A DNA stretch of 47,714 bases, taken from positions 1 to 47,714 of the forward strand of contig DKUO01000004.1 in assembly GCA_002490705.1 (NCBI GenBank), written 5' to 3'. This document shows positions 15,700 to 23,555 of this stretch, in pieces. A model generated the notes under the pieces. It saw only the letters and a list, made by a program, of their open reading frames with translations, did not search any database and had not been told where the DNA came from. Source of the stretch: Lachnospiraceae bacterium UBA7202 (lineage in GTDB: Bacteria > Bacillota > Clostridia > Lachnospirales > Lachnospiraceae). Within the stretch, counting starts at the first letter, position 1; every line of letters starts with the position of its first letter. A program made the position numbers and the translations under genes.

Positions 15700-16910
15700 T
15701 GCCGCTCTCCTTCTGCCTCTGCCACACACTCACGCAGAATCTGAATCATATCGTCCACATGCTTCTCTTCTATGATCAGAGGCGGCACAAACCGGATAAT
15801 ATCCGTCCCCGCATTGATCAGCACCAGCCCCTTGTCCATGGCCCGTTTGATGATATCGCCCACCGGCCTGTCGAACGCAAGTCCCTGTAAGAGTCCAACG
15901 CCTCTCCGCTCCTTAATGCAGGAAAATTCCCCTGCAAGGTCATTTAACCGCTCTTCCAGATAGCCGCCCACCCTGTTTACATGGGCGAGCACATCCTGCT
16001 CCTGAAACAGATCAATCACTTTACTGACCGCCGCGCAGGCCAGCGGATTTCCGCCGTAGGTAGTGCCATGGTCGCCGGCGGCAAGAGAATTTGCGCCTAC
16101 CTTCTCCGTCATCAGAAAGGCGCCCACCGGCACACCGCAGCCAAGGGCTTTGGCCGTGGTCATCACATCCGGCTTGACGCCGTAGCGCTGCCACGCGAAC
16201 ATCCGCCCTGTCCGCCCCATACCGCACTGAATCTCGTCCAGTATCATCAAAATATCTCTCTCGTCACAGAGCGCCCTGACTTTTTTCATAAATGCCTCCG
16301 ACGCCGGGTGAATGCCGCCCTCGCCCTGCACCGTCTCAAACATAACCGCACAGGTCTTATCCGTCACCTGCGCCGCCACACTGTCGAAGTCGTTTAAGTC
16401 CGCAAATTTGATATTGCCGATCATTGGCTCGAAAGCCTCTCTGTAATGGGGATTTCCCGTCACCGAAAGCGCGCCCATGGTGCGCCCGTGGAAGGAATGG
16501 TTCATGGCAATGATCTCATGATCCGTACATCCATCCTTTAAATAAGCATATTTGCGCGCCGTCTTGATGGCGCCCTCCACAGCCTCCGCGCCGCTGTTTG
16601 TAAAAAACACGCGGTCCATGCCGGAGATCTCTTTGATCTTTTTCGCCGCCTCGATGGCCGGCAGATTATAATAGTAATTCGACGTGTGAATGATCTTGTC
16701 AATCTGGTTTTTCAGCGCATCGTTGTAGGCTTCGTTGCGGTAGCCCAGCGCAAACACGGCGATTCCGGCCACAAAGTCCAGATATTTTTTCCCGTCCATA
16801 TCATAGAGGTACACGCCCTCTCCCCTGTCAAACACCACCTGATAGCGGTTGTATGTGTGAAGCAGAGCCTTCTCCGCCTCGTCGATATAATTCTGCATTT
16901 CTGCACTCAT
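15696..16910 (-). CDS. argD: Acetylornithine aminotransferase
   Basis: A 404-aa class III PLP aminotransferase that converts N-acetylglutamate semialdehyde to N-acetylornithine. Seen: FTNSGAEAVEGAIKTAR (cofactor phosphate site), MNHSFHGRTMGALS, LDEIQCGMGRTG (Asp225 holding the pyridine nitrogen) and the Schiff-base Lys254 in TTAKALGCGVPVGA. It lies 49 bases after argB and is translationally coupled to the solute-binding-like gene downstream. The family cannot always be separated from ornithine or succinylornithine aminotransferases, but the arg context decides it. Confidence 0.94.
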   Translation of the reverse strand: MSAEMQNYIDEAEKALLHTYNRYQVVFDRGEGVYLYDMDGKKYLDFVAGIAVFALGYRNEAYNDALKNQIDKIIHTSNYYYNLPAIEAAKKIKEISGMDRVFFTNSGAEAVEGAIKTARKYAYLKDGCTDHEIIAMNHSFHGRTMGALSVTGNPHYREAFEPMIGNIKFADLNDFDSVAAQVTDKTCAVMFETVQGEGGIHPASEAFMKKVRALCDERDILMILDEIQCGMGRTGRMFAWQRYGVKPDVMTTAKALGCGVPVGAFLMTEKVGANSLAAGDHGTTYGGNPLACAAVSKVIDLFQEQDVLAHVNRVGGYLEERLNDLAGEFSCIKERRGVGLLQGLAFDRPVGDIIKRAMDKGLVLINAGTDIIRFVPPLIIEEKHVDDMIQILRECVAEAEGERQ

Positions 16911-16959
16911 CGTCTTCTCGTCCTCTCTGTCTCATTCCTGCCGCGATTGTCTTCTCCAT

Positions 16960-17859
16960 TCAACCGAGCATGGTCTCCTTGTCCTGATCCGCGATAATCG
17001 CCGTGCCCACGCCGTGATCGGTAAAGATTTCCAACAGCAGACAGTGGGCGATCCGGCCGTCCAAAATATGCACCCGGTTGACGCCCTCTCTGATCGCATC
17101 CGTACAGTTGCCAAGTTTTGGGAGCATACCGCCGCCGATGCATCCACTGGCAATCAGCTCTTCCGCCTGCGTTGCCGTCAGTCTGGAAATAAAGCTGGAC
17201 TTGTCGTTGATATCCCGGTACAGGCCCTCGATATCCGTAAGGAACACCAGCTTGTCCGCCCCCACCGCCTTTGCGATGGCACAGGCCGCGTCGTCCGCAT
17301 TGATATTGTAGGTCAAAAACTGCTCATCCAAACCGATGGGCGCCACGATGGGCAGGAAATCCTTCTCCAGAAGATCGTAGAGCACCTTCGGATCGACGCC
17401 GCAAATTTCTCCCACAAAGCCGATGTCCTCACCCTCCGAGTATCTCTTCTTACATTGCAGAAGCCCCGCGTCCTTGCCGCTGATACCGACCGCCCTTACG
17501 CCCAGTTCTTCCACCATCCTGACAAGGTTTTTATTGACCTTGTTCAGAACCATTTCCGCGATCTCCATGGTCTCCTCATCCGTCACGCGCAGGCCGTTCA
17601 CAAATCTGGCCTCCTTCCCCACCTTGCCGACCCAGCGGCTGATCTCCTTGCCGCCGCCGTGTACAATGATGGGCTTAAAGCCTACCAGTTTTAAAAGCGT
17701 CACGTCCTTGATCACGTTGCGCTGCAGCTCCTCATTGCTCATGGCACTGCCACCGTATTTGACCACGATAATCTTTCTGTTAAATTTCTGGATATAGGGA
17801 AGGGCTTCGATCAAAACCTCCGCTTTTCCCAAAATTTTGTTCATTTCCTGCTGTTCCAT
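16960..17859 (-). CDS. argB: Acetylglutamate kinase
   Basis: A 299-aa amino-acid kinase that phosphorylates N-acetylglutamate, the second committed step of arginine synthesis. Motifs include KYGGSAM (residues 34-40), PIIVHGGGKEI, the substrate loop FVNGLRVTDEETMEIAEMVL and NINADDAACAIA. Its N-terminal helix (about 25 residues before the first strand) is the type found in arginine-inhibited hexameric enzymes, so feedback inhibition is likely (inference). Preceded by a 96-base gap from argJ that holds three GTTTACATAA motifs. Confidence 0.94.
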   Translation of the reverse strand: MEQQEMNKILGKAEVLIEALPYIQKFNRKIIVVKYGGSAMSNEELQRNVIKDVTLLKLVGFKPIIVHGGGKEISRWVGKVGKEARFVNGLRVTDEETMEIAEMVLNKVNKNLVRMVEELGVRAVGISGKDAGLLQCKKRYSEGEDIGFVGEICGVDPKVLYDLLEKDFLPIVAPIGLDEQFLTYNINADDAACAIAKAVGADKLVFLTDIEGLYRDINDKSSFISRLTATQAEELIASGCIGGGMLPKLGNCTDAIREGVNRVHILDGRIAHCLLLEIFTDHGVGTAIIADQDKETMLG

Positions 17860-17881
17860 TTTCTTGTCTTCTTTCTTTGAA

Positions 17882-17956
17882 TTATGTAAACCTTTCCAAG
17901 ATTCCGATATATTATGTAAACTAGTTGTCGCTTGTCGGATTTCGAGTTATGTAAAC
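17882..17956 (-). repeat. Three tandem GTTTACATAA motifs between argJ and argB
   Basis: Exact minus-strand copies at 17882-17891, 17912-17921 and 17947-17956, spaced 30 and 35 bases. Extended forms are AGGTTTACATAAT, TAGTTTACATAAT and TAGTTTACATAAC. In the third, the motif's first G is the last base of the argJ stop codon TAG. The rest of the 96-base gap shows no other recognisable element. Confidence 0.8.
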
Positions 17957-19179
17957 TAGCTCCGATAATCCGCGTTGATCTTCACATAGTCGTAGGTCAG
18001 ATCGCACCCCCATGCTGCGGCCTCGGCCTCTCCCCTGTGCATATCCACAATCACGCGCACCTCCGGTGCGGACAAAATCTTCGTCGCCTCTTCTTCGCTA
18101 TAGTCTGTCAGCATACCGCCCTTGCAGATCTGCATCCGATTTTCATCGCTCTCACAGAAAATATCCACCTGCTCCGGATCGAAATCCACGCCCGCATAGC
18201 CGAGGGCGCACATAATCCGTCCCACATTGGCGTCATGGCCGTAGATCATGGCCTTGGTCAGGCTGGAGCAGATTACGGACTTGCTCAAAATCCGCGCCTC
18301 CTGTTTGTCCGCCGCATGGATTACCCGCGTCTCAAACAACGCCGTCGCGCCTTCTCCGTCCCCGGCCATCTTCTTGGCCAGCGTCTCGTCGATATAGTGA
18401 AGCGCTTCCCGGAACTTGTCATAATCACCGTTTTTCTCCGTGATCTCGGGATTGCCCGCAAGGCCGTTCGCCAAAACCACCAGCGTATCGTTGGTGGAGG
18501 TATCACCGTCCACGGAAATCATGTTAAAGGTGTCTTTCACATCCTCGCGCAGAGCCTCCTGCAACAGTTCTTTGGAGATTGCCAGATCGGTCGTGATAAA
18601 TCCCAGCATGGTACACATATTCGGATGAATCATGCCGGATCCCTTGCACATGCCGCCGAGAGTCACTGTCTTTCCGCCGATCTCGATCTGCACCGCCGCC
18701 TGCTTCGGTTTCGTGTCCGTGGTCATCATGGCCTCAACTGCCGCCTGCCCGGCTTCTTTTGTATCGGACTTGGCTCTGACCAGTTTTTCCACACCCGCCG
18801 CAATCTTGTCCACAGGAAGCTGCCAGCCGATTACGCCTGTGGAAGCCACCAGCACGGCGTCCTCCGAAATACCCAGTTCCTCCGCCGCTTTTCTTGCGGT
18901 CTGCCTACAGCACTCGTACCCCTGCTTTCCCGTACAGGCATTGGCGATACCCGCATTGACAACGACAGCCTGCGCGTAAGGGGAATGGGCCACAATCTCC
19001 CTGTCCCACAAAACGGGCGCCGCTTTCACCACGTTGCCGGTAAACACTCCGGCTGCGCGGCAGGGCACCCGACTATAAACTAAGGACATATCCTTTCTGT
19101 TCTTATATTTGATATCCGCCTCCACGCCTGCCGCCTCAAAACCGGCCGCCGCGGTGACGCCTCCCTCTATGATTTTCAT
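17956..19179 (-). CDS. argJ: Glutamate N-acetyltransferase/amino-acid acetyltransferase
   Basis: A 407-aa ArgJ, which recycles the acetyl group from N-acetylornithine to glutamate (and may also use acetyl-CoA). It is made as a precursor that cleaves itself before a conserved Thr. Here the site is KGSGMIHPNMCTMLGF with Thr190. The residue before it is Cys189, where most ArgJ proteins have Ala. Other motifs: STGVIGWQLP (113-122) and SVDGDTSTNDT. The presence of ArgJ with no separate argE fits the cyclic pathway. First gene of argJ-argB-argD. argC is not in the window. Confidence 0.94.
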   Translation of the reverse strand: MKIIEGGVTAAAGFEAAGVEADIKYKNRKDMSLVYSRVPCRAAGVFTGNVVKAAPVLWDREIVAHSPYAQAVVVNAGIANACTGKQGYECCRQTARKAAEELGISEDAVLVASTGVIGWQLPVDKIAAGVEKLVRAKSDTKEAGQAAVEAMMTTDTKPKQAAVQIEIGGKTVTLGGMCKGSGMIHPNMCTMLGFITTDLAISKELLQEALREDVKDTFNMISVDGDTSTNDTLVVLANGLAGNPEITEKNGDYDKFREALHYIDETLAKKMAGDGEGATALFETRVIHAADKQEARILSKSVICSSLTKAMIYGHDANVGRIMCALGYAGVDFDPEQVDIFCESDENRMQICKGGMLTDYSEEEATKILSAPEVRVIVDMHRGEAEAAAWGCDLTYDYVKINADYRS

Positions 19180-19220
19180 TGTTTTCCTCGCCTTCTTTTC
19201 TCACACTTTTCACTTTTCTA

Positions 19221-19249
19221 ATATTACAATAAATCCGCCCTCATTGCAA
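19221..19249 (-). promoter_or_regulatory. Candidate promoter of the argJBD operon
   Basis: Minus-strand TTGCAA (19244-19249) and TAATAT (19221-19226) are 17 bases apart, about 40 bases upstream of the argJ start. No convincing ARG box (TGAAT-N4-ATTCA) was found beside it. Confidence 0.55.
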
Positions 19250-19287
19250 CCGCACAGCCAAACAGGCCGCCTTTTTACTTCCTCCCG

Positions 19288-20073
19288 CTATCCGAGGGCC
19301 AGTCCGATCACCTTCTCAAGCTCCGTCACCATCAGGTCAACCACCGCGGATGCAGCCGGGTCTTTAAACATACTGTTCAAAAGCAGACGGATGTTCAGTT
19401 CAAAATTAGCGGGCAGAATTTTGCATTCCTCCATACAAATCTGTATCAGCCTTTTTTCCCCCGGATGCAGTTTTTCATTGAGCGCAAAAACAATATCAAA
19501 ATAGGAATTGAGAAAACGCTGGGCACACTGATTGATATTCACCATATCCTTCCTCTTCATCGCCTTTTCCATCTGCGCCATGTAGGAAGGCAGCCCGTAT
19601 TTGATCAGGTTCATATGATGGCTGATAATGTTGTGCTTTAGCTGTTGGGGATAGGGAATGGTGTATTTTTCTCTCGCCGCCGCCAAAAGCCCGCCCTTAT
19701 CGTATGCAATCCTGCTCATCAAAAGGCTGTTCCACATGCTGGTGGTGCACCCGTCAAGAGGCTCGAAATGCACTGTCACCCGGTCGATTCCCTCCAAAAA
19801 TGCGTCAAGCTCCCGATAGACAATGTTAAGCTGCGTGCCGTCCTCCATAATACAGACGTCCTCATGTTCCCTGTAATGATTGTCAAGCGCAATGCTGTCA
19901 CAGTACTTTTCCAGCAAATCCCGCCGCGCCGCTATGGAAATCGGCTCCGTAGCGTAAACATAGACGTCGTAATCGGAAAACTCGTCATTCCTCTTCGCGG
20001 CCCGCGAACCGCCTACCGCTATGGAACGCACCTGCGAAAGTTTTGCAAATTCATTAAAGGTATCCTGTATCAT
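19288..20073 (-). CDS. Nucleotidyltransferase with DUF4037-type C-terminus
   Basis: A 261-aa protein with a polymerase-beta-like nucleotidyltransferase core (GGSRA at 21-25, then SDYDVYVYA with Asp34 and Asp36 as metal ligands; a third acidic position is near residues 75-80). An all-helical C-terminal domain resembles DUF4037 and aminoglycoside-6-adenylyltransferase relatives. The substrate is unknown; calling it a resistance enzyme would be overreach. It stands alone behind a candidate promoter TTGCAG-18-TAGAAT (20125-20154). Confidence 0.8.
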   Translation of the reverse strand: MIQDTFNEFAKLSQVRSIAVGGSRAAKRNDEFSDYDVYVYATEPISIAARRDLLEKYCDSIALDNHYREHEDVCIMEDGTQLNIVYRELDAFLEGIDRVTVHFEPLDGCTTSMWNSLLMSRIAYDKGGLLAAAREKYTIPYPQQLKHNIISHHMNLIKYGLPSYMAQMEKAMKRKDMVNINQCAQRFLNSYFDIVFALNEKLHPGEKRLIQICMEECKILPANFELNIRLLLNSMFKDPAASAVVDLMVTELEKVIGLALG

Positions 20074-20124
20074 CTTATGCTCCTCAATTCTTCCACGCCG
20101 TTTTTATTCTGCCATACCACCACT

Positions 20125-20154
20125 ATTCTACCAGAACATCCCACTTTTCTGCAA
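20125..20154 (-). promoter_or_regulatory. Candidate promoter of the nucleotidyltransferase gene
   Basis: Minus-strand TTGCAG (20149-20154), an 18-base spacer and TAGAAT (20125-20130), about 50 bases before the start codon at 20073. Confidence 0.45.
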
Positions 20155-20169
20155 TCCATAATATCAGAA

Positions 20170-20199
20170 GGCGGATCACCTCACATGAAATGATCCGCC
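20170..20199 (-). terminator. Hairpin after the coiled-coil protein gene
   Basis: GGCGGATCA (20170-20178) pairs with TGATCCGCC (20191-20199) in a 9-bp stem, about 30 bases beyond the stop codon at 20231. The T-run is weak (TTCTGATATT), so termination is likely but not certain. Confidence 0.6.
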
Positions 20200-20230
20200 G
20201 CTGTCTTTTCATCCTGCTCTTTTTCGTTTC

Positions 20231-20842
20231 TCAGGCAGTCGTCTGCTCCTCTGCGCCCGCCGTTGCCATTCCCTCCGGTATCTCCACATTGGTTTCCGCA
20301 TTCTGAGAGGCTTCAAAGGGATCCTCGTACTCCTTTTCCTCCTCCTCGCCCCAGAGGGAATCCCACTCCTTGTGTTTGCCCTCCATGTTCATGGCCGCCA
20401 TTTCCTTCGCCATCTGATAAATCTCCATATTGAAATCCATCAGCTTCTTCTCATCCTGTGCCGGCACGCGATCGCCCCGGCTGATTCTTCTGGCGATCTC
20501 CAGACATTTCGCCATCTCTTCGCCGTACTCCTTCCATGCATCGCCCTGCTGCTCAGCGACCACACTGTTAAAAATGCCAACCTCCTGCTCAATCAGATCA
20601 TCGAGCGTCTTCTGATTGTTTTTGATCTGCCCGGAAAGCTCGTCAATTTTTTCCTGAAGCTCCTTCTCCCGTTCCAGATAGGCTTCGGAAAATTCAAAAG
20701 TGACGCCCTGCTCTTCGCTTTTCTTCCGGGCCTGCTCCATCTTGTCCCGGTTCTCCTTCTGCTGCTTGACAAAGTCGCTTTTTTCTTTGCGGAGAAAGCT
20801 GAGCTGCTGTCTGTATAATTTCTGCGCCTCGCCGATTTTCAT
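20231..20842 (-). CDS. Coiled-coil protein, unknown function
   Basis: A 203-aa cytoplasmic protein whose first 110 residues are charged with heptad character (RKEKSDFVKQQKENRDKMEQ is part of it), predicting a long coiled coil. A mixed region follows, then an acidic, disordered tail. No signal peptide or membrane span. I do not recognise a family. The start at ATG 20842 is fixed by AAGGAGG. Unusually, the spacer between that site and the ATG is exactly the dispersed motif (GTTTACATAA at 20844-20853), the G being shared with the ribosome binding site. Confidence 0.75.
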   Translation of the reverse strand: MKIGEAQKLYRQQLSFLRKEKSDFVKQQKENRDKMEQARKKSEEQGVTFEFSEAYLEREKELQEKIDELSGQIKNNQKTLDDLIEQEVGIFNSVVAEQQGDAWKEYGEEMAKCLEIARRISRGDRVPAQDEKKLMDFNMEIYQMAKEMAAMNMEGKHKEWDSLWGEEEEKEYEDPFEASQNAETNVEIPEGMATAGAEEQTTA

Positions 20843-20843
20843 A

Positions 20844-20853
20844 TTATGTAAAC
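20844..20853 (-). repeat. GTTTACATAA motif inside a ribosome binding region
   Basis: Exact minus-strand copy directly after AAGGAG and one base before the ATG at 20842. It therefore lies in the mRNA between the Shine-Dalgarno site and start codon. Confidence 0.75.
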
Positions 20854-20937
20854 CTCCTTGTCGCGCCGATTCCATAGAATCAGTCTCTGTTCAGATATCG
20901 CATTCTTGCTATAGATATCGGCACATTGGAAGGATTT

Positions 20938-21687
20938 CTAGAGATTACAAAAAATATCGTCCGCAAAATCTGTATCATACTTAATTTTCTTCCGTGAAAC
21001 ATATTTCATCAACCCGCGAAGCTCTTCCCGGATATATTCAAACTCATCAATTCCTGCCCGGTCCACATAGTCTGTCTGCAAAATTTCCTGAATCAAATCC
21101 GTTTTTACCTGTATTTCGGGAATATTTGCCACACCGGCTATTGCCTTTACATGCTTCAACAAATCCCCTTTTGCCCTGGTATATTTCTTATCCGATAGAT
21201 ACGCCAGTTCCATACCATAGATAAGAGCGTCAAACCGTTGTGCACTTGCATCCCCCTGATCAGGCAAAATAAGCGGCGCAAGCTCCTCCTTCACCGTCTG
21301 GGTATCTTCATAGCTGATGGTCTGATATCCGTTTGTATTGGCATATAAATCCACATACTTCAAATGCTGCCTGACTGCAAAACTCTCCCTGTCCAATTCC
21401 CGCACCTTACCACTCATCATTTCAACCAGCTTTTCACGATACGCAATTAACCGTTCTGCCTGCTTATCAGCCTCCTGTAACTTATATGCCATTTGAAATT
21501 CCAGATTAAAGATCGCGCTCTGTAAAGCCATTTGATTTGCGGAAGGTTTCCCTTCATTTATCCTAAAAAAGGCGAAATTACCGCAGAAATCAAAAATATA
21601 AAACCTATGCTTGTCCTCTCCATCCATCAATCCCTGACACAATCTGGTGCCACGGCCAATCATTTGCCAGAATTTCGCCTTGCTCAT
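20938..21687 (-). pseudogene. C-terminal remnant of type I restriction subunit HsdR
   Basis: The 249-codon frame corresponds only to the last part of a type I restriction endonuclease R subunit (normally about 800-1,100 aa). It opens at helicase motif VI (FWQMIGRGTR, residues 7-16) and continues with the helical C-terminal region (FAVRQHLKYVDLYA; then DEFEYIREELRGLMKYVSR). The nuclease domain and helicase motifs I-V are missing, so it cannot cut or translocate DNA. The upstream break falls between 21688 and the stop of fic at 21746. The fragment could still be translated from ATG 21687. Confidence 0.82.
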
Positions 21688-21745
21688 AACCTTAAATAAT
21701 CGAAGTTAGTCATGTAATTTCCCCCGTTATATCAAAACACCCATT

Positions 21746-22336
21746 TTATGATAAGAATTCATTTTTCTTCCGAATACAGCGAAAAAATAGTTTTTCCATC
21801 TTTTTATAATCACATAAAAAGGAATCCTCACTCGCCTTCAACATCTCTTCTCTGCTGACCTTTGCAAAATTAATAACATATCCGTTGTGAATCGCCAGTG
21901 TCCTGATAAATTCACGTTGACTGCGTCCGTTGCCCTCACGGAAAGGGTGAAGCGCATTAATCTCAGAAAAATAATATGCCAAGCGAACAGAAAACTCTTC
22001 TTCATTTAAAGCGCCCAGATAATTTTCTCTTCTCAGCTTTCCGAAAATCTCTTCCGCCTGACTTTCTATAAACTTCACATTACAGAACACATTTCCTTTT
22101 GCAATATCGACTTTCCTGATTTCCCCTGCCCATTCGTAAACATCCTGAAAAATGTACCTGTGAATTGATTGCAAATGCCTTAAGTCAAACTTTCCCTGTA
22201 TAGGTTTATCCACCAATTCAAGGATACGAAGCATTGTCAGCCGTTTTTCCAACCGCATAAGCCGCTCCATATCCCGTATTCCCATTTTGTTTATCAGAAC
22301 ATCCGAATTCGGATAACAATATATCCTATCTGACAT
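21746..22336 (-). CDS. Fic-family toxin (AMP transferase)
   Basis: A 196-aa Fic protein with an intact active-site motif HPFREGNGR (His130 to Arg138), preceded by the typical flap region NVFCNVKFIE and VYEWAGEIRKVDI. Such proteins transfer AMP from ATP to a target hydroxyl, in VbhT/FicT-type toxins onto DNA gyrase or topoisomerase IV. No inhibitory (S/T)xxxE(G/N) helix is evident in this protein itself. One is present in the upstream antitoxin, defining a class I module. The start codon overlaps the antitoxin stop as TAATG, so the pair is co-translated. Confidence 0.92.
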   Translation of the reverse strand: MSDRIYCYPNSDVLINKMGIRDMERLMRLEKRLTMLRILELVDKPIQGKFDLRHLQSIHRYIFQDVYEWAGEIRKVDIAKGNVFCNVKFIESQAEEIFGKLRRENYLGALNEEEFSVRLAYYFSEINALHPFREGNGRSQREFIRTLAIHNGYVINFAKVSREEMLKASEDSFLCDYKKMEKLFFRCIRKKNEFLS

Positions 22337-22662
22337 TATCTGTTTTCTCCTAATATCTGCTTTCGCAATTCATCGCCAGACATTTCTCCGTTTTTATATG
22401 CGTATAATACCTGTATATCTTCTTCTGTCAGCTCCATCCCTTCCATAGCCATCGTAGCTCTCACCTCTTCTACCGCTTCTATTTTGGTATAGACTGAATG
22501 ATTCATTTTTACATCAAAAGGAATCCCTTCTGTAAGGATAATCTGCTTAATCAGCATATTGACCACGGCAGATAAATTAGTTCCTAAGTTTTCCAAAATT
22601 TTTGAGGCCTTTTCTTTATCTTCCGCAGAAGTTCTCACTTGCAACAACGATGAATTAGACAT
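22336..22662 (-). CDS. Hybrid antitoxin: RelB/DinJ DNA-binding region plus Fic-inhibitory helix
   Basis: A 108-aa protein in two parts. Residues 5-53 (LLQVRTSAEDKEKASKILE, then LGTNLSAVVNMLIKQII) match the ribbon-helix-helix region of RelB/DinJ antitoxins, which normally partner YafQ/RelE RNases. Residues 64-104 match the VbhA-type antitoxin helix bundle, with the inhibitory motif TMAMEG (Thr70 to Gly75, fitting (S/T)xxxE(G/N), Glu74 blocking the Fic ATP gamma-phosphate) and the tail YKNGEMSGDELR. The DNA-binding half probably represses its own promoter (22686-22714). Partner: the overlapping fic gene. Both halves look complete. Confidence 0.9.
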   Translation of the reverse strand: MSNSSLLQVRTSAEDKEKASKILENLGTNLSAVVNMLIKQIILTEGIPFDVKMNHSVYTKIEAVEEVRATMAMEGMELTEEDIQVLYAYKNGEMSGDELRKQILGENR

Positions 22663-22685
22663 AGTAGCATTCCTCCTTCAGCCTT

Positions 22686-22714
22686 ATTATATAACATAGT
22701 AATTACATTGTAAA
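22686..22714 (-). promoter_or_regulatory. Promoter of the antitoxin-fic operon
   Basis: Near-consensus minus-strand promoter TTTACA (22709-22714), 17-base spacer, TATAAT (22686-22691). The spacer contains the palindrome GTAATTAC and the surrounding ATTA/TAAT inverted repeats, a plausible operator for the ribbon-helix-helix antitoxin. AAGGAGG precedes the ATG at 22662. Confidence 0.75.
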
Positions 22715-22716
22715 CT

Positions 22717-23193
22717 TTAAGTCGTGTCGTCAAAATACTGTTGCATCAGACTGTCGAATAAAAGCTGAGCTTCTTCCAATCGTTTCTGGGCCACAGTTCT
22801 CAGCTTATCAACCCCTTCTACAAATTGTAAAAATTTTTTCTGCAATTCCAAGGGCGGTAAAAGAATATTAGTCTTTAATAATCCGTCTTGCCCTATAGTT
22901 GTCATTGTCGCCGTCTTTGACTGTGCTATAATTTGATTTCTATAATAATCCGTAGTAGTAAGCATTTGAATGAATTCTGGAACACATTTTTCTAAATCCA
23001 GTGGCAAACGTATTACATGACATTCAAACAACGTACCATATGGAGCATTTTTAGGTACAGCCGATGCCTTTCCTATACCTTCTGCGACTAACGACGATCT
23101 ACAAAACAATAAGTCGCCATACCTGATTTGAAATTTTTCAATGTCCCTTTCTGTAGCAACGATTTTAGGAAAATTTGTACATTGCGCATACAT
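22717..23193 (-). pseudogene. C-terminal remnant of type I specificity subunit HsdS
   Basis: A 158-codon frame matching only the second target-recognition domain and the final conserved helix of HsdS (normally about 400 aa): DIEKFQIRYGDLLFCRSS, then ATMTTIGQDGLLKTNILLPPLELQKKF and the coiled region FVEGVDKLRTVAQKRLEEAQ. The first recognition domain and central helix are gone, so it cannot specify an intact methyltransferase. No hsdM is in the window. Its 5' boundary abuts another truncated frame (23211-23525). Confidence 0.8.
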
Positions 23194-23210
23194 CCTATTT
23201 ACAACATAGG

Positions 23211-23525
23211 CTACTCCAAAAACAGATACATTTCCCTCATGTGTATATTCAGCGCATTGATAATCATTAAATCAATAATCTGTGCCGAATTAGCTTTTAC
23301 CTTTGCCAAAGCTCCTCGAAGCCTTTTCGTATATTTTGACTCAGAAAATTCATCTGGAAAATCACCCGCAATATGTATTCTATCTTGATACATTCGAACA
23401 ACAAATGTTCGTCCAATATATCGTTTTAGATATTGTTCAACATCATTCCACGGAATATTCTGCTTATTTCTAAAAATAATTTTATCAATTTGTGATATTT
23501 CAGGCTTCACTTTTTTCCTTCCCAT
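23211..23525 (-). pseudogene. Truncated accessory protein fragment
   Basis: A 104-codon frame (DKIIFRNKQNIPWNDVEQYL; GDFPDEFSESKYTKRLRGAL). As far as I recall, it resembles the N-terminal half of an unnamed clostridial accessory-DNA family of about 170-250 aa that ends in a nuclease-like YLYDIINIKKE region. That second half is missing here, and the frame ends just before the HsdS fragment, so it is probably broken. Identification is from memory and uncertain. It could also be a short intact gene. Confidence 0.5.
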
Positions 23526-23555
23526 ATTTTCAACTGTCTCTATCTAAGCTCTCTA

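Noticed and set aside
23395..23411. Further LexA-like inverted repeat CGAAC...GTTCG
   Set aside because: The half-sites are 7 bases apart rather than 4, and it lies inside a coding fragment away from any promoter.
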